Part shown: piece after piece, positions 1 to 8,217 of the stretch
Numbering within the stretch: the stretch's first letter is position 1
Layout: each line of letters opens with the position of its first letter
Assembly: GCA_002364975.1 (NCBI GenBank)
Contig: DEYT01000079.1
Span: forward strand, 1-13,854
From: Opitutia bacterium UBA3151
Lineage (GTDB): Bacteria > Verrucomicrobiota > Verrucomicrobiia > Opitutales > Seribacteraceae
DNA: 13,854 bases
Direction of reading: 5' to 3'
Program-made: the position numbers and the translations under genes
Notes under the pieces: generated by a model
The model's input: the letters and a program-made list of their open reading frames with translations, nothing else
The model's database searches: none
Told to the model about the DNA's origin: nothing

Positions 1-197
1 TCTACTAGGATTTGGTCCTCCTTGACTAGCTCCAAATTCTGGGGGATTTCACCTCTAAACTGCATACGCCAGTCAAGTGTTTTAGTGTTTAATTGCTCTA
101 ACCATCTATAACCAAGGAGATTAAGAATTATCCAAACAAAAGGAATTAACATCAAAAACTTAAAAGTAAGTTTTGATTCTTTGCTAAAATTCATCAT
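1..197 (-). CDS. CHASE2-like membrane sensor protein, N-terminal fragment (3' end outside window)
   Basis: The minus strand is open from an ATG pair at 197/194 to the window edge, giving about 65 residues. Residues 12-30 form one hydrophobic membrane segment (FLMLIPFVWIILNLLGY). It is followed by an amphipathic stretch containing LEQLNTKTLDWRMQFRGE. A membrane helix followed by 'LE-x-(T)LDWR-x-x-RG' is how CHASE2 extracytoplasmic sensor domains usually begin; these sit in front of adenylate/guanylate cyclase, kinase or phosphatase domains. The output domain is not in the window. No good Shine-Dalgarno sequence precedes either ATG. The gene is divergent from the moxR operon and shares its upstream region. 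The family call rests on a short segment and is tentative; the presence of a gene is better supported than its name. Confidence 0.55.
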   Translation of the reverse strand, partial: MMNFSKESKLTFKFLMLIPFVWIILNLLGYRWLEQLNTKTLDWRMQFRGEIPQNLELVKEDQILV

Positions 198-352
198 TGG
201 AGTTGGTAATTAATAGGAATTATCAAGTGATCGTTAAGAATTATCAGTGATGAAATATCAGCAAGCCAAAAAAACAATTTCTTTCAATCGCTTTAACCTT
301 GGACAAATCTCAAGCTTGATTACGCTATTCCTTTTGAATTTTGAAATTACAG
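198..352. promoter_or_regulatory. Divergent intergenic control region between CHASE2-like gene and moxR operon
   Basis: This 155-nt AT-rich gap separates two divergent genes, so both promoters should lie here or just inside the genes. I see no convincing sigma70 pair for moxR: a TTGGAC near 300 with TACGCT about 16 nt downstream matches only half of each consensus. The clearest structure is the repeated word GAAWTATCA at 217, 238 and 252, listed separately. Confidence 0.4.
217..260 (+). repeat. Three direct copies of GAAWTATCA (possible operator)
   Basis: GAATTATCA occurs at 217-225 and 238-246, and GAAATATCA at 252-260. The first two copies extend to similar 14-15-nt words (GAATTATCAAGTGAT and GAATTATCAGTGAT) spaced 21 nt apart, about two helical turns. 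They lie between two divergent genes, where a regulator could bind. The sequence is AT-rich, so chance repetition is possible. Confidence 0.35.
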
Positions 353-1366
353 ATGAGTGAAAACGAAAAAATAATACAACCTCCTGCTCCAGAAGATCAG
401 GAAAGAATAAGGAATGAAGCATCTTGGGTGGATTTGTTACGCCAAGAAATTGGTAAAGTTATTATTGGACAAAAATATTTGGTCGATCGATTAATTGTTG
501 GCTTACTAGCAAACGGCCATGTTTTGTTAGAAGGAGTTCCCGGTTTAGCAAAAACCTTGGCAGTTAAAACTATCGCTCAATGCTTAAGAGCGGAATTTAA
601 AAGGATTCAGTTTACTCCGGATCTTTTGCCTGCGGATGTCATAGGTACCCTTATATATAGTCCTAACAAAGGAGAATTCACTACAAAAAAAGGTCCTATT
701 TTCACAAACCTTCTGCTTGCTGATGAGATTAATCGAGCACCCGCTAAGGTTCAAAGTGCTCTCTTAGAAGGCATGCAAGAGAGACAAGTTACCATTGGAG
801 AAGAAACTTATCCCTTACCTCAACCTTTCCTTGTACTTGCTACCGAAAACCCAATCGATCAAGAAGGCACTTATCCTCTACCCGAAGCTCAGATGGACCG
901 ATTCATGTTAAAGCTGCTCGTAAATTATCCCAACAAAGAAGAAGAGTTAAAAATCCTTGATTCGAATGCCAATGTTTCCGTTCGGCACGATGTCAGTCCT
1001 GTAGTAGATGCGGAAACTATATTTAAATCTAGAAAGCTCGTAGATCAGATTTACTTAGATGACAAATTAAAGGGATACATCGTTGATGTTGTGCTTGCCT
1101 CTCGAAACCCAGAGAAATTCGGGGCCTCCGAATTGAGTGCTTTCATACGCTTTGGTGCCTCACCGCGGGCAACGATTAGCCTAGCCCTAGCTTCCAAAGC
1201 ATCTGCCTTTATGCAAGGTAGAAGTTTTGTTACCCCCCAAGACATAAAAAGCATTGGATTCGATGTATTGCGGCACCGAATCATTGTTAGTTATGAGGCG
1301 GAAGCCGAAGACATATCAAGCGACGATATAATTAAGACGATTTTTGAAACCGTTCCGGTTCCATGA
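353..1366 (+). CDS. moxR: MoxR-family AAA+ ATPase
   Basis: This 337-residue cytoplasmic AAA+ ATPase belongs to the MoxR family, which acts as a chaperone for vWA-domain partners. Visible motifs are Walker A GVPGLAKT (61-68), Walker B LLLADE (120-125), sensor 1 around TENP (N166), the family stretch TYPLPEAQMDRF with arginine finger R183, and a sensor-2 region containing GASPRA near 270. The length is normal. I start it at ATG 353, giving MSENEK. A TTG at 341 would add only four residues and has no better ribosome site; neither start has a clear Shine-Dalgarno. It is the first gene of the bat operon, and the DUF58 gene follows after 32 nt with no terminator between. ATP-driven remodelling of the BatA/BatB complex is inferred from the family. 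Confidence 0.93.
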   Translation: MSENEKIIQPPAPEDQERIRNEASWVDLLRQEIGKVIIGQKYLVDRLIVGLLANGHVLLEGVPGLAKTLAVKTIAQCLRAEFKRIQFTPDLLPADVIGTLIYSPNKGEFTTKKGPIFTNLLLADEINRAPAKVQSALLEGMQERQVTIGEETYPLPQPFLVLATENPIDQEGTYPLPEAQMDRFMLKLLVNYPNKEEELKILDSNANVSVRHDVSPVVDAETIFKSRKLVDQIYLDDKLKGYIVDVVLASRNPEKFGASELSAFIRFGASPRATISLALASKASAFMQGRSFVTPQDIKSIGFDVLRHRIIVSYEAEAEDISSDDIIKTIFETVPVP

Positions 1367-1398
1367 TTGAACATTCCATCTTACCGTTTGCATTTTAA

Positions 1399-2331
1399 AT
1401 GGATGAACCGGAACAAGATTTTACCCGAAACATACTTAAACAGGTAAGGCAAATCGAGATCCGTTCAAACCGATTGGTTTCGGAAGCTCTTGCAGGATCC
1501 TATCATAGTGCGTTTAAGGGACAGGGTATCGATTTTGAGGAAGTCCGAGAGTATCAACCTGGAGATGAGGTAAGGTCGATTGACTGGAATGTAACCGCAA
1601 AGATGGGAATCCCTTTTGTAAAACAATTTCGTGAAGAGCGAGAGCTAACCATCTTACTTGCTATCGATGTAAGCGAAAGTGGTTCATTTGGTTCGAGAGA
1701 TCATAGCAAGCGAGAAAGAATAGCTGAATTAGGTTCTTTGCTCGCCTTCTCAGCAAACCGGAACGGCGATAAGGTTGGTTTGCTTTTATTTTCAAAACAA
1801 GTTGAAATGTATTTGCCTCCTGCAAAGGGCCAAAAACACATACTTAGAATTCTTCGCGAAATTTTATTTCACCGAAACAAAAAATCTGGTACCGACCTCA
1901 ATGACGGCTTACGATTTGTAAATAATGTTTTAAGAAGAAGAGCAGTTATTTTTTTTCTGTCAGACTTTATCATTCCCGAGAATAAAAAGAATGATCAGTC
2001 TGCAGAGGATTTATTTTTTAAGGAAATCTCTTCGACCCGTAAAAAACATGACCTCGTTTGTGGCCAAGTCTTTGATTTTTGTGAAGAAAAATTTCCAAAT
2101 CTTGGTCTAGTTCAAATTGAGGATGCTGAATCTGGAGAAAGAGTAATTATTGATTCCGCAAGTGCATACTTCAGAGAAGAGTATTCAAATCAGAGAAAGG
2201 AATTCCAAGATCGATTCGTTCAAAGGCTTAAAAGAAGGGGTATAGACTTCTTTTCTTTTTCAACTGATTCAGATTTCGTAAAAGTTTTAAAGGAGTTCTT
2301 CCAAATGAGGAAAAGTAGGAGAAACCGATAA
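1399..2331 (+). CDS. DUF58 domain protein (vWA-like), MoxR partner
   Basis: This 310-residue protein has the DUF58 signature, roughly residues 38-80: a GxGIDFEEVREYQPGDEVRSIDWN block, then PFVKQFREERE. A vWA-like fold follows with MIDAS residues: DVSES (DxSxS), GTDL for the threonine, and LSDF for the distal aspartate. It has no signal peptide or membrane helix and is probably cytoplasmic or peripheral. DUF58 genes almost always follow moxR, and the pair is taken to work as ATPase and substrate or adaptor. Its TAA stop shares one base with the ATG of the next gene (TAATG at 2329-2333), implying translational coupling. No ribosome site is obvious before ATG 1399. Confidence 0.92.
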   Translation: MDEPEQDFTRNILKQVRQIEIRSNRLVSEALAGSYHSAFKGQGIDFEEVREYQPGDEVRSIDWNVTAKMGIPFVKQFREERELTILLAIDVSESGSFGSRDHSKRERIAELGSLLAFSANRNGDKVGLLLFSKQVEMYLPPAKGQKHILRILREILFHRNKKSGTDLNDGLRFVNNVLRRRAVIFFLSDFIIPENKKNDQSAEDLFFKEISSTRKKHDLVCGQVFDFCEEKFPNLGLVQIEDAESGERVIIDSASAYFREEYSNQRKEFQDRFVQRLKRRGIDFFSFSTDSDFVKVLKEFFQMRKSRRNR

Positions 2332-2942
2332 TGAATCCTTACCTACTAAACTCAGAAAAAGTTTCCTATCTCTTGGATTCCAACCTCCAGACTGATTCAC
2401 CCCTGCCTGTTTACAAAACATTTCTTCAAATCTTTGAGGAAAATCTTTACAGCATCCTCATACCGCTCTTTTGCATACTCCTGGGTCTCTTAATCTGGTG
2501 CATTTTAAAAAAGAAAAAGCGAGATTCGGAAAAGATAGAATCAACCCCTCCGAGCGATCCTTTTGAAGATGCAATCAAGGCAATTACTGAATTGCAAAAT
2601 CAGAAACAAATCGAACCCAAACCTTTTGTTTTTAAACTTTCTGAAATTCTCAGACTTTATGTGGAAAGACTCTTCAACTTTCCCGCATTGGAATTGACTG
2701 GGGAAGAATTCATGAGAGAAATCGTATCTCATTCATTCTTCAAAAATCGCTACGAGAATACCCTCAGGGATTTTGTAGTGCAGGGAGATATCATCAAGTA
2801 TTCTTGTGAGGTAGTTTCAGAAAGAACTACAGATCAACTGCTTGAACTAGCACTTCATTTTGTCGAAGATACTCATGCTAGACTTGTTGAAGAAAAGATA
2901 AATGGAGAAGAACCAAGCAAATTAAAGATTGGCAATAAATGA
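2331..2942 (+). CDS. DUF4381-like single-pass membrane protein of the bat operon
   Basis: This 203-residue protein has an N-terminal segment of about 40 residues, one membrane helix (41-59, SILIPLFCILLGLLIWCIL), a basic KKKKR stop-transfer, and a helical cytoplasmic domain. The domain contains FKLSEILRLYVERLFNFPALELTGEEF (about 107-133), a pattern like that of DUF4381 proteins found at this position (moxR, DUF58, this, batA) in many bat operons. AGGAG lies about 10 nt upstream of the ATG. The end overlaps batA by four bases (ATGA). Its C-terminal helical domain resembles the one at the end of BatD in this operon. Its function is unknown; a membrane anchor or scaffold for the vWA complex is inferred from context. 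Confidence 0.7.
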   Translation: MNPYLLNSEKVSYLLDSNLQTDSPLPVYKTFLQIFEENLYSILIPLFCILLGLLIWCILKKKKRDSEKIESTPPSDPFEDAIKAITELQNQKQIEPKPFVFKLSEILRLYVERLFNFPALELTGEEFMREIVSHSFFKNRYENTLRDFVVQGDIIKYSCEVVSERTTDQLLELALHFVEDTHARLVEEKINGEEPSKLKIGNK

Positions 2943-3997
2943 ATTTTCCGGATGTAGAAAAACTTCAATTTGCTGAACCTTATTGGCTGTTGCTTTTGTT
3001 ACTTATTCCAATCCTTTTGTGGTTCCAAAGTTTAAAATCGAACAAAACTCCAAGTATCCGATTCTCAAGTCTTCAAAACATCTCAAGCATACGCCTCACC
3101 GGCAAAGGCAGATATCTTTGGATCATCTCTCTTCTCCGATTCCTGATCATTATTTCACTGATCATTACCATAGCAAGACCGCAACTCGATCAAAGCACGG
3201 AATTCATTCAATCCAGTGGTGTCGACATTGTTTTAGCGATTGATCTATCTGCTTCGATGCTTGCCTTAGATATGAGTGACAATCAACAAGGTGAGGTTAC
3301 CCGATTGGATGTAGTAAAAGATGTCATTCAAAACTTTATTGAAAAACGAAAATACGATCGAATTGGTTTAATTGCCTTTTCAGTGAATCCATACCTAGTA
3401 AGTGCATTGACCATGGACAAAGAGCACTTACAAAAAAATTTGGCAAGGCTTCGAGTTGGATTAACCCACCAAACGGGTACGAACATAGGTGCCGCTTTAG
3501 CTGAGGGAATCAATCGGCTTAGACCCTTGGAATCGAAATCAAAAATCCTCATCTTATTGACTGATGGAAAAGATGAACCACCTCCTCCAAACAGCCCTCT
3601 TATCTATGCAGATGGTGCCTCCAAAGATGGAGTAAAGATTTATACGATCGCGATTGGAACTAATAGTAGAACCAGAACCTACCTGTTTGATCCTTCTACA
3701 CGCGATCTGATGCGTTACACAAATGGAAAGCCAGTAGTTCAAGTTGCAGACTATCCTGTAGACAAAGATATTCTCAAGAAAATTTCTTTTAAAACAGATG
3801 CCCTCTTTTTTGAGGCCAAAGATAAAAAAGCACTTTCTTCTATCTATGACGAGATTGATAGGCTTGAAAAAACTGAAATCGAATTAAAAGTGAACGCCTT
3901 ATTTAAAGATCTTTTCCAGTGGCCCCTGGGTTTTGCAGTTTTCGCACTATTGCTTGAAATTGTGTTATCTCGTACTCTATTTATGAAAATCCCCTAG
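2939..3997 (+). CDS. batA: BatA: membrane-anchored vWA domain protein
   Basis: This 352-residue protein has the Bat/aerotolerance architecture: an N-terminal hydrophobic segment (12-30), a basic loop, a second helix (about 58-78) ending in the typical ARPQ, a vWA domain (95-310), and a C-terminal membrane helix (about 328-346). The MIDAS is complete: DLSAS (D102, S104, S106), T181 in QTGTN, and D209 in LLTDG. The vWA domain should therefore bind a divalent metal and protein ligands outside the inner membrane. The ATG overlaps the previous stop (ATGA, 2939-2942). It ends two bases before the next gene, which encodes a second vWA protein, as batA and batB normally do. Confidence 0.92.
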   Translation: MNFPDVEKLQFAEPYWLLLLLLIPILLWFQSLKSNKTPSIRFSSLQNISSIRLTGKGRYLWIISLLRFLIIISLIITIARPQLDQSTEFIQSSGVDIVLAIDLSASMLALDMSDNQQGEVTRLDVVKDVIQNFIEKRKYDRIGLIAFSVNPYLVSALTMDKEHLQKNLARLRVGLTHQTGTNIGAALAEGINRLRPLESKSKILILLTDGKDEPPPPNSPLIYADGASKDGVKIYTIAIGTNSRTRTYLFDPSTRDLMRYTNGKPVVQVADYPVDKDILKKISFKTDALFFEAKDKKALSSIYDEIDRLEKTEIELKVNALFKDLFQWPLGFAVFALLLEIVLSRTLFMKIP

Positions 3998-3999
3998 TT

Positions 4000-6390
4000 A
4001 TGTTTGCCGAACTCAATGTTATATTCATAGGCCTAGGAATTCTTTTTTTTGTGCTCCTACTCTTTAGATTTTCTGAGCAAGCTAAGAAGAAAAAAATTGA
4101 TCGATTCATTTCAAGAAAACTTTTCAATGAGTTGGTTCCAACTTATTCCAAAACCCAAAGAAATCTGCGATTTCTAATGGTTTTTTTCGCTCTTGCCCTA
4201 ATGCTCTTAGGGATAGCTCGACCTCAATGGGGAGTGGAGCAAAGAACTTCTAATCCTCGAGGAATTGATGTCCTCGTTGCGGTGGATGTATCTAAAAGTA
4301 TGCTTGCACGCGATGTTAAGCCAAACAGACTTGAAAGGGTAAAATTAGGAGTAGTAAATTTACTGGAAAAAGTTAAGAGTGATCGTTTAGGCCTTATTAC
4401 TTTCTCTGGATCTGCCTTCTTACAATGCCCGCTCACATTAGATCACCAGGCTTTCATCAAAACCTTGGAAGATCTTCAGGTAGGAATTATCAAAACTCCC
4501 GGAACCAATCTTGCTCAGCCCATTGACGAAGCTTCCCGCTCTTTTGCCAAAGACGACAACGACCGCTTTTTGATCCTTCTCTCCGACGGAGAAGATTTGG
4601 AAGGCGAGGGACTGAAGAGAGCTAAAGCTGCAAAAGCGGAGGGAATCAAGATCTTTACTATTGGCATTGGCTCGCCTAGTGGCTCCTTTATTTCTACAGA
4701 CCCAATTGGTCAGCCTGCCAGAAATTTCTTGAAAGATAGAGATGGAACCACGGTACTCACTAAATTAGATGAAAAGTCATTGGTAAACATTGCGGAGGTA
4801 ACCGGTGGAAGGTATTTCAGCCTTGGGCCAACTGGAGAGGGATTAGCGAAGACCTTTAAAATTCTTCAAAAAGAAGGGCAACAAAGGAGAAGATCTCAAC
4901 TGTCTACTGATCTTCCAATCGAAAGATTTCAGCCCTTCGTTATTTTTGCTCTGCTACTAATATTTCTTGAAATGCTAACTCCTTCAAAAAAGAAAATCAT
5001 CCTGAAAACATTGGCTTTGGCTCTTCCTTTATTCTTTCTGGGTTGCTTTAAGGAAGATAATGTCAAAAGAGCAGAGATGGCACTTGCAGAAGGAAATCCT
5101 TCGGATGCCGCAAACTTCTATTCTCTTGAAATTAATTCGTCCCAAAAAGAGGGGCAACCAGTAGAGCCAAAATTGTTTTTAAATGCCGGACTTGCTCACA
5201 TGCAAGCAAACTCATTCGAACAGGCTGCATCCTTTTTGGAAAACGCATTAGATTCTTCCGTGGATGACCCTGAGCTCCAATCCATTGCTCTTAATGCTTT
5301 AGGTAATATTTTTTACAAAAAGACCAATACTTGGCTTGATGGCCAAAATGTAAGCAAAGCCAGAATAACTTGGAACAAGGCATTGGCATATTATGACTCA
5401 GCTTTTCAGCTAAACGGGAATCAAAAAGCTGCTACAAACCTTGAATCTCTCAAAAAACAAATTCAAGAAAGAATTCAATCCCTCGTGACCGTTATCAGCG
5501 GTATAATCTGGAGGGATATGAATGGGGACGGTGAAGTTCAAAAGATTGAGCCCAGATTGAGGGGAATAATTTTTTGGGATAAAGATAATAATGGCGAATT
5601 GAATGCTACTACCGAACCAAAAATTTCCACAACCGAAAAAGGAGAGTTTGCTTTTGAATGGATTTCAGGAACTTATCCAACTCTTATTGAAATTGGATCC
5701 AAAATAAATGAAGGCAACCAGACTGATAGTAGAATATTGGTCCCTTTCTTCCCTCCTCCACCACCTCCGCTTAATTCAGATTCTGTTCTAAACCATCAAA
5801 TCTCAATTAGAAAACCAGGTACAACAAATTTGGCGATTCCGTATCGGGCAGCACCCCTAATTTCTGGGGAAATTTGGTCCGATAAAAATGGAAATGGACA
5901 ACGAGAAAAAGAGGAAAATGGATTTAGCGGGGCTAAAATCTTTATCGATACAAATGGAAACTTTGTCCTCGATGAAAATGAGTCCACTTTTTCTCCTGAC
6001 CAAAACGGAAAGTTCAACCAAGCCGTCCCCCCTGGGCAACATTCAGTCTGCATAGCTCCCGACAACCCTGATGCCAACATTACTTTTCCTTTAGATGAAA
6101 AGAAAGCATATTTAACTTGGGTGAATTTTGAAACATCTTCTGGAAATCTTAATTTTGGAATTCAAGACGACTCAGAAAATCAAGAGCAAAACCAAGAAAG
6201 TCAACAAAGCAGCCCGCAAGACGGGCAACAAGAAGAAAACACAGAAGAGAAGAGTCCTGCACAAGATGATTCTAGCCAAGAAGTAAATGCTTTGTATGAA
6301 CGATTACTCCAAGAAATGGAATCAAAAAGTAAGCCTCTTGATCAACAAGCCAACCCTGTTCGGGTGCTAAACAACGGAAGAGATTATTAA
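4000..6390 (+). CDS. batB: BatB-BatC fusion: vWA, internal lipobox-like helix, TPR and two SdrD-B-like domains
   Basis: The protein is 796 residues. Residues 1-325 are BatB: helices at 6-23 and 57-72 (then GIARPQW), a vWA domain with complete MIDAS (D96, S98, S100, T169, D196), and a helix at 312-325. A short basic loop (KKK) leads to a fourth helix (335-348) ending FFLGC, with C349 in a lipobox-like context, as if a BatC signal peptide had been retained. Residues 355-490 are TPR-like. Residues 499-565 and 621-720 are two related beta domains with DxNxDG-type loops (D506, D527, D628, D650), joined by a linker with six consecutive prolines (585-590). A Q/E/S-rich stretch (721-762) leads to a C-terminal module ending GRDY, like the end of BatC. 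Positive-inside reasoning places the vWA, TPR and beta domains in the periplasm. BatB-TPR fusions are known; the inserted beta domains are unusual. Confidence 0.88.
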   Translation: MFAELNVIFIGLGILFFVLLLFRFSEQAKKKKIDRFISRKLFNELVPTYSKTQRNLRFLMVFFALALMLLGIARPQWGVEQRTSNPRGIDVLVAVDVSKSMLARDVKPNRLERVKLGVVNLLEKVKSDRLGLITFSGSAFLQCPLTLDHQAFIKTLEDLQVGIIKTPGTNLAQPIDEASRSFAKDDNDRFLILLSDGEDLEGEGLKRAKAAKAEGIKIFTIGIGSPSGSFISTDPIGQPARNFLKDRDGTTVLTKLDEKSLVNIAEVTGGRYFSLGPTGEGLAKTFKILQKEGQQRRRSQLSTDLPIERFQPFVIFALLLIFLEMLTPSKKKIILKTLALALPLFFLGCFKEDNVKRAEMALAEGNPSDAANFYSLEINSSQKEGQPVEPKLFLNAGLAHMQANSFEQAASFLENALDSSVDDPELQSIALNALGNIFYKKTNTWLDGQNVSKARITWNKALAYYDSAFQLNGNQKAATNLESLKKQIQERIQSLVTVISGIIWRDMNGDGEVQKIEPRLRGIIFWDKDNNGELNATTEPKISTTEKGEFAFEWISGTYPTLIEIGSKINEGNQTDSRILVPFFPPPPPPLNSDSVLNHQISIRKPGTTNLAIPYRAAPLISGEIWSDKNGNGQREKEENGFSGAKIFIDTNGNFVLDENESTFSPDQNGKFNQAVPPGQHSVCIAPDNPDANITFPLDEKKAYLTWVNFETSSGNLNFGIQDDSENQEQNQESQQSSPQDGQQEENTEEKSPAQDDSSQEVNALYERLLQEMESKSKPLDQQANPVRVLNNGRDY
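6376..6382 (+). promoter_or_regulatory. Ribosome binding site supporting the GTG start of batD
   Basis: GGAAGAG lies eight bases before GTG 6391, inside the last codons of the upstream gene. GTG directly follows that gene's TAA, and no ATG with a better site is nearby, so this site decides the batD start. Confidence 0.55.
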
Positions 6391-8217
6391 GTGAAACTAT
6401 TTGTCAAAAAACAAGCGAGTTCCTTCTCCACTAAAATAATACTCTTAACCCTTTTTCTTGGCGTTCAATCTTTTACACTTGGCCAAAGTAGTCAGATCAA
6501 AATTGAATCTTCTTTTGAACCCGCTGCGATTACCTTGAGTAATTCTACCATTTACAAGGTTGTTATCGAAGGCTCCCAGAACCCTCCAAAAGGTTCGATT
6601 CCAAAAGTCCCAGGCTTAAATATTTCAAACAACCCCCAAACCTTTCGAAAAGTGAGTTTAGTAAATGGAGTTACCTCCATAAAATTAGAACTCAGCTTTT
6701 CTGCCCGTGCAAGCAGACAAGGATCTTTTAAAATCCCTTCTTGGCAGCTTACGATTGACGGGAAAAGCCATTCAGTGCCTGCGGCTAACCTAGAGGTTCT
6801 TGCACCAAGCCAACAGGATTTATTGAGAAAACAGCAAAAACAAAAAGCAGATGAGGATCTAAAACAAGCTGCATTCATTGAATTTTCAATGCCTCGAGAA
6901 TATTTATTTCAGGGAGAAACCATGGTTTCTGAGATTAGTTTATTCCTATGGGACCGAATGCCATTCACACGAATTGAGAATGCACCGATCAAAGTGGGAG
7001 ATTCTTTTTCACTAACCGCTTTGGGGCAGCCCAAAGAAAAACGCAATATTATAAAATTCAACAAAAGTTATTCTTCTTATTCTTGGACCGTTGGAATAAC
7101 CGCTGCAATCTCAGGGAAGCATGTTCTTTCCTTCCATTCGAATGTTCGAATAAGAACGAATAACCAAAAGAATTCAGCTTTTAATAGTCCATTTTTCAAC
7201 GATCCTTTCTTTGGTTTTGGAAGAGAAGAATCAATCAAGGTAAGTTCACAAGTGAGGGAAATTGAAATCCGTCCCCTGCCAACGAGCGGAAGGCCTCCAT
7301 CTTTTTCTGGTGCAATTGGAACCTTTAATACCTCTTCTTCTATTGATTCTGAAAAAGTTTCTCTTGGAGATCCAATACGATTAACTTTTTCAATCTCCGG
7401 AAATGGAAATTTTTCTGCAATGCCTGCCCCTACCCTTACCAAAAATACCGATTTCAAGTTCGGTCCACCTGCATTCTTTTTTTCTGGAAATGAACAAACA
7501 AAATTCACAGGAACTCAACGCTTTGAATACATTATCACCCCGCTCAAACCAGGTCTGCTCAAACTACCTTCTCCAAACTTTGCTTTTTTTGATCCAATAA
7601 AGGAAGAATACATCACTTTGAGTAATCTTGAACACACCATCCGAGTGGACCCAGGAGATAAGTGGAATGAACCTGTTCAGCGATTCGAAGAACAAGCCGA
7701 AGGAGTACAATCTGAGGCAGCTCAAAGTACCCTTTTTCAGACAGAAAGTGAACCCGGTCCATGGAGAAAAGATTTTTTAAGAGCGAGCATTTCACACTCT
7801 TTTCTTTTTTGGGTTGTTCAAACCATTCCATTCTCTGCCTTGTGCCTTTTTATATTTCTCGGATTCAAGAAGAGAACCCATGGGATTGAAAGCCTGAAGC
7901 AAAAAGAATCAAGAATGTTAAAAGAACTAAAAAAATGCCATGGGTTTAATGATGCCAAGGGATTTTTCCGGACCTATCGGGCCTTGATTCAGTTCAAAAT
8001 TGGATACTATAGCGATCACCCAAATCCTTTTTCGCTTTCCAGTGAAGAACTAATTCAAATATTACGGGAGAGTAATGAAAGCCCCGAACTGATCGCAATG
8101 ATTAATTCCCTCCTTCAAAAATTTGATGATTTTGAATTTGCTAGAAATGAAGAATCCACTCCAAACTTAAGAGAAGAATATAAAAAGGCACTTTCTATTT
8201 TAAAAAGGATAAAATGA
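6391..8217 (+). CDS. batD: BatD: secreted/anchored oxygen-tolerance family protein
   Basis: This 608-residue protein starts at GTG. It has a signal peptide of about 31 residues (basic KLFVKKQ, hydrophobic IILLTLFLGV, cleavage region SFTLGQS). A long series of beta domains follows (about 32-430), including the block FFNDPFFGFG near 268 that is typical of BatD. There is one membrane helix (about 470-490) and a helical C-terminal domain of about 115 residues, presumably cytoplasmic. Known role: BatD belongs to the Bacteroides-type aerotolerance operon, but its biochemical activity is unknown. The gene abuts the fusion gene upstream and overlaps batE by four bases (ATGA), so it is surely in the same transcript. 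The C-terminal helical domain (FFRTYRALIQFKIG...SSEELIQIL) resembles the domain of the DUF4381-like protein encoded at 2331. Confidence 0.9.
   Translation: MKLFVKKQASSFSTKIILLTLFLGVQSFTLGQSSQIKIESSFEPAAITLSNSTIYKVVIEGSQNPPKGSIPKVPGLNISNNPQTFRKVSLVNGVTSIKLELSFSARASRQGSFKIPSWQLTIDGKSHSVPAANLEVLAPSQQDLLRKQQKQKADEDLKQAAFIEFSMPREYLFQGETMVSEISLFLWDRMPFTRIENAPIKVGDSFSLTALGQPKEKRNIIKFNKSYSSYSWTVGITAAISGKHVLSFHSNVRIRTNNQKNSAFNSPFFNDPFFGFGREESIKVSSQVREIEIRPLPTSGRPPSFSGAIGTFNTSSSIDSEKVSLGDPIRLTFSISGNGNFSAMPAPTLTKNTDFKFGPPAFFFSGNEQTKFTGTQRFEYIITPLKPGLLKLPSPNFAFFDPIKEEYITLSNLEHTIRVDPGDKWNEPVQRFEEQAEGVQSEAAQSTLFQTESEPGPWRKDFLRASISHSFLFWVVQTIPFSALCLFIFLGFKKRTHGIESLKQKESRMLKELKKCHGFNDAKGFFRTYRALIQFKIGYYSDHPNPFSLSSEELIQILRESNESPELIAMINSLLQKFDDFEFARNEESTPNLREEYKKALSILKRIK

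Noticed and set aside
341..352. A TTG start for moxR four codons upstream of the ATG.
   Set aside because: It has no ribosome site, and the ATG at 353 gives a normal MoxR N-terminus.
7077..7508. A 143-codon open frame on the minus strand inside batD.
   Set aside because: It lies entirely opposite a clear BatD domain region in a packed operon and has no ribosome site or recognisable sequence. It is a shadow frame.
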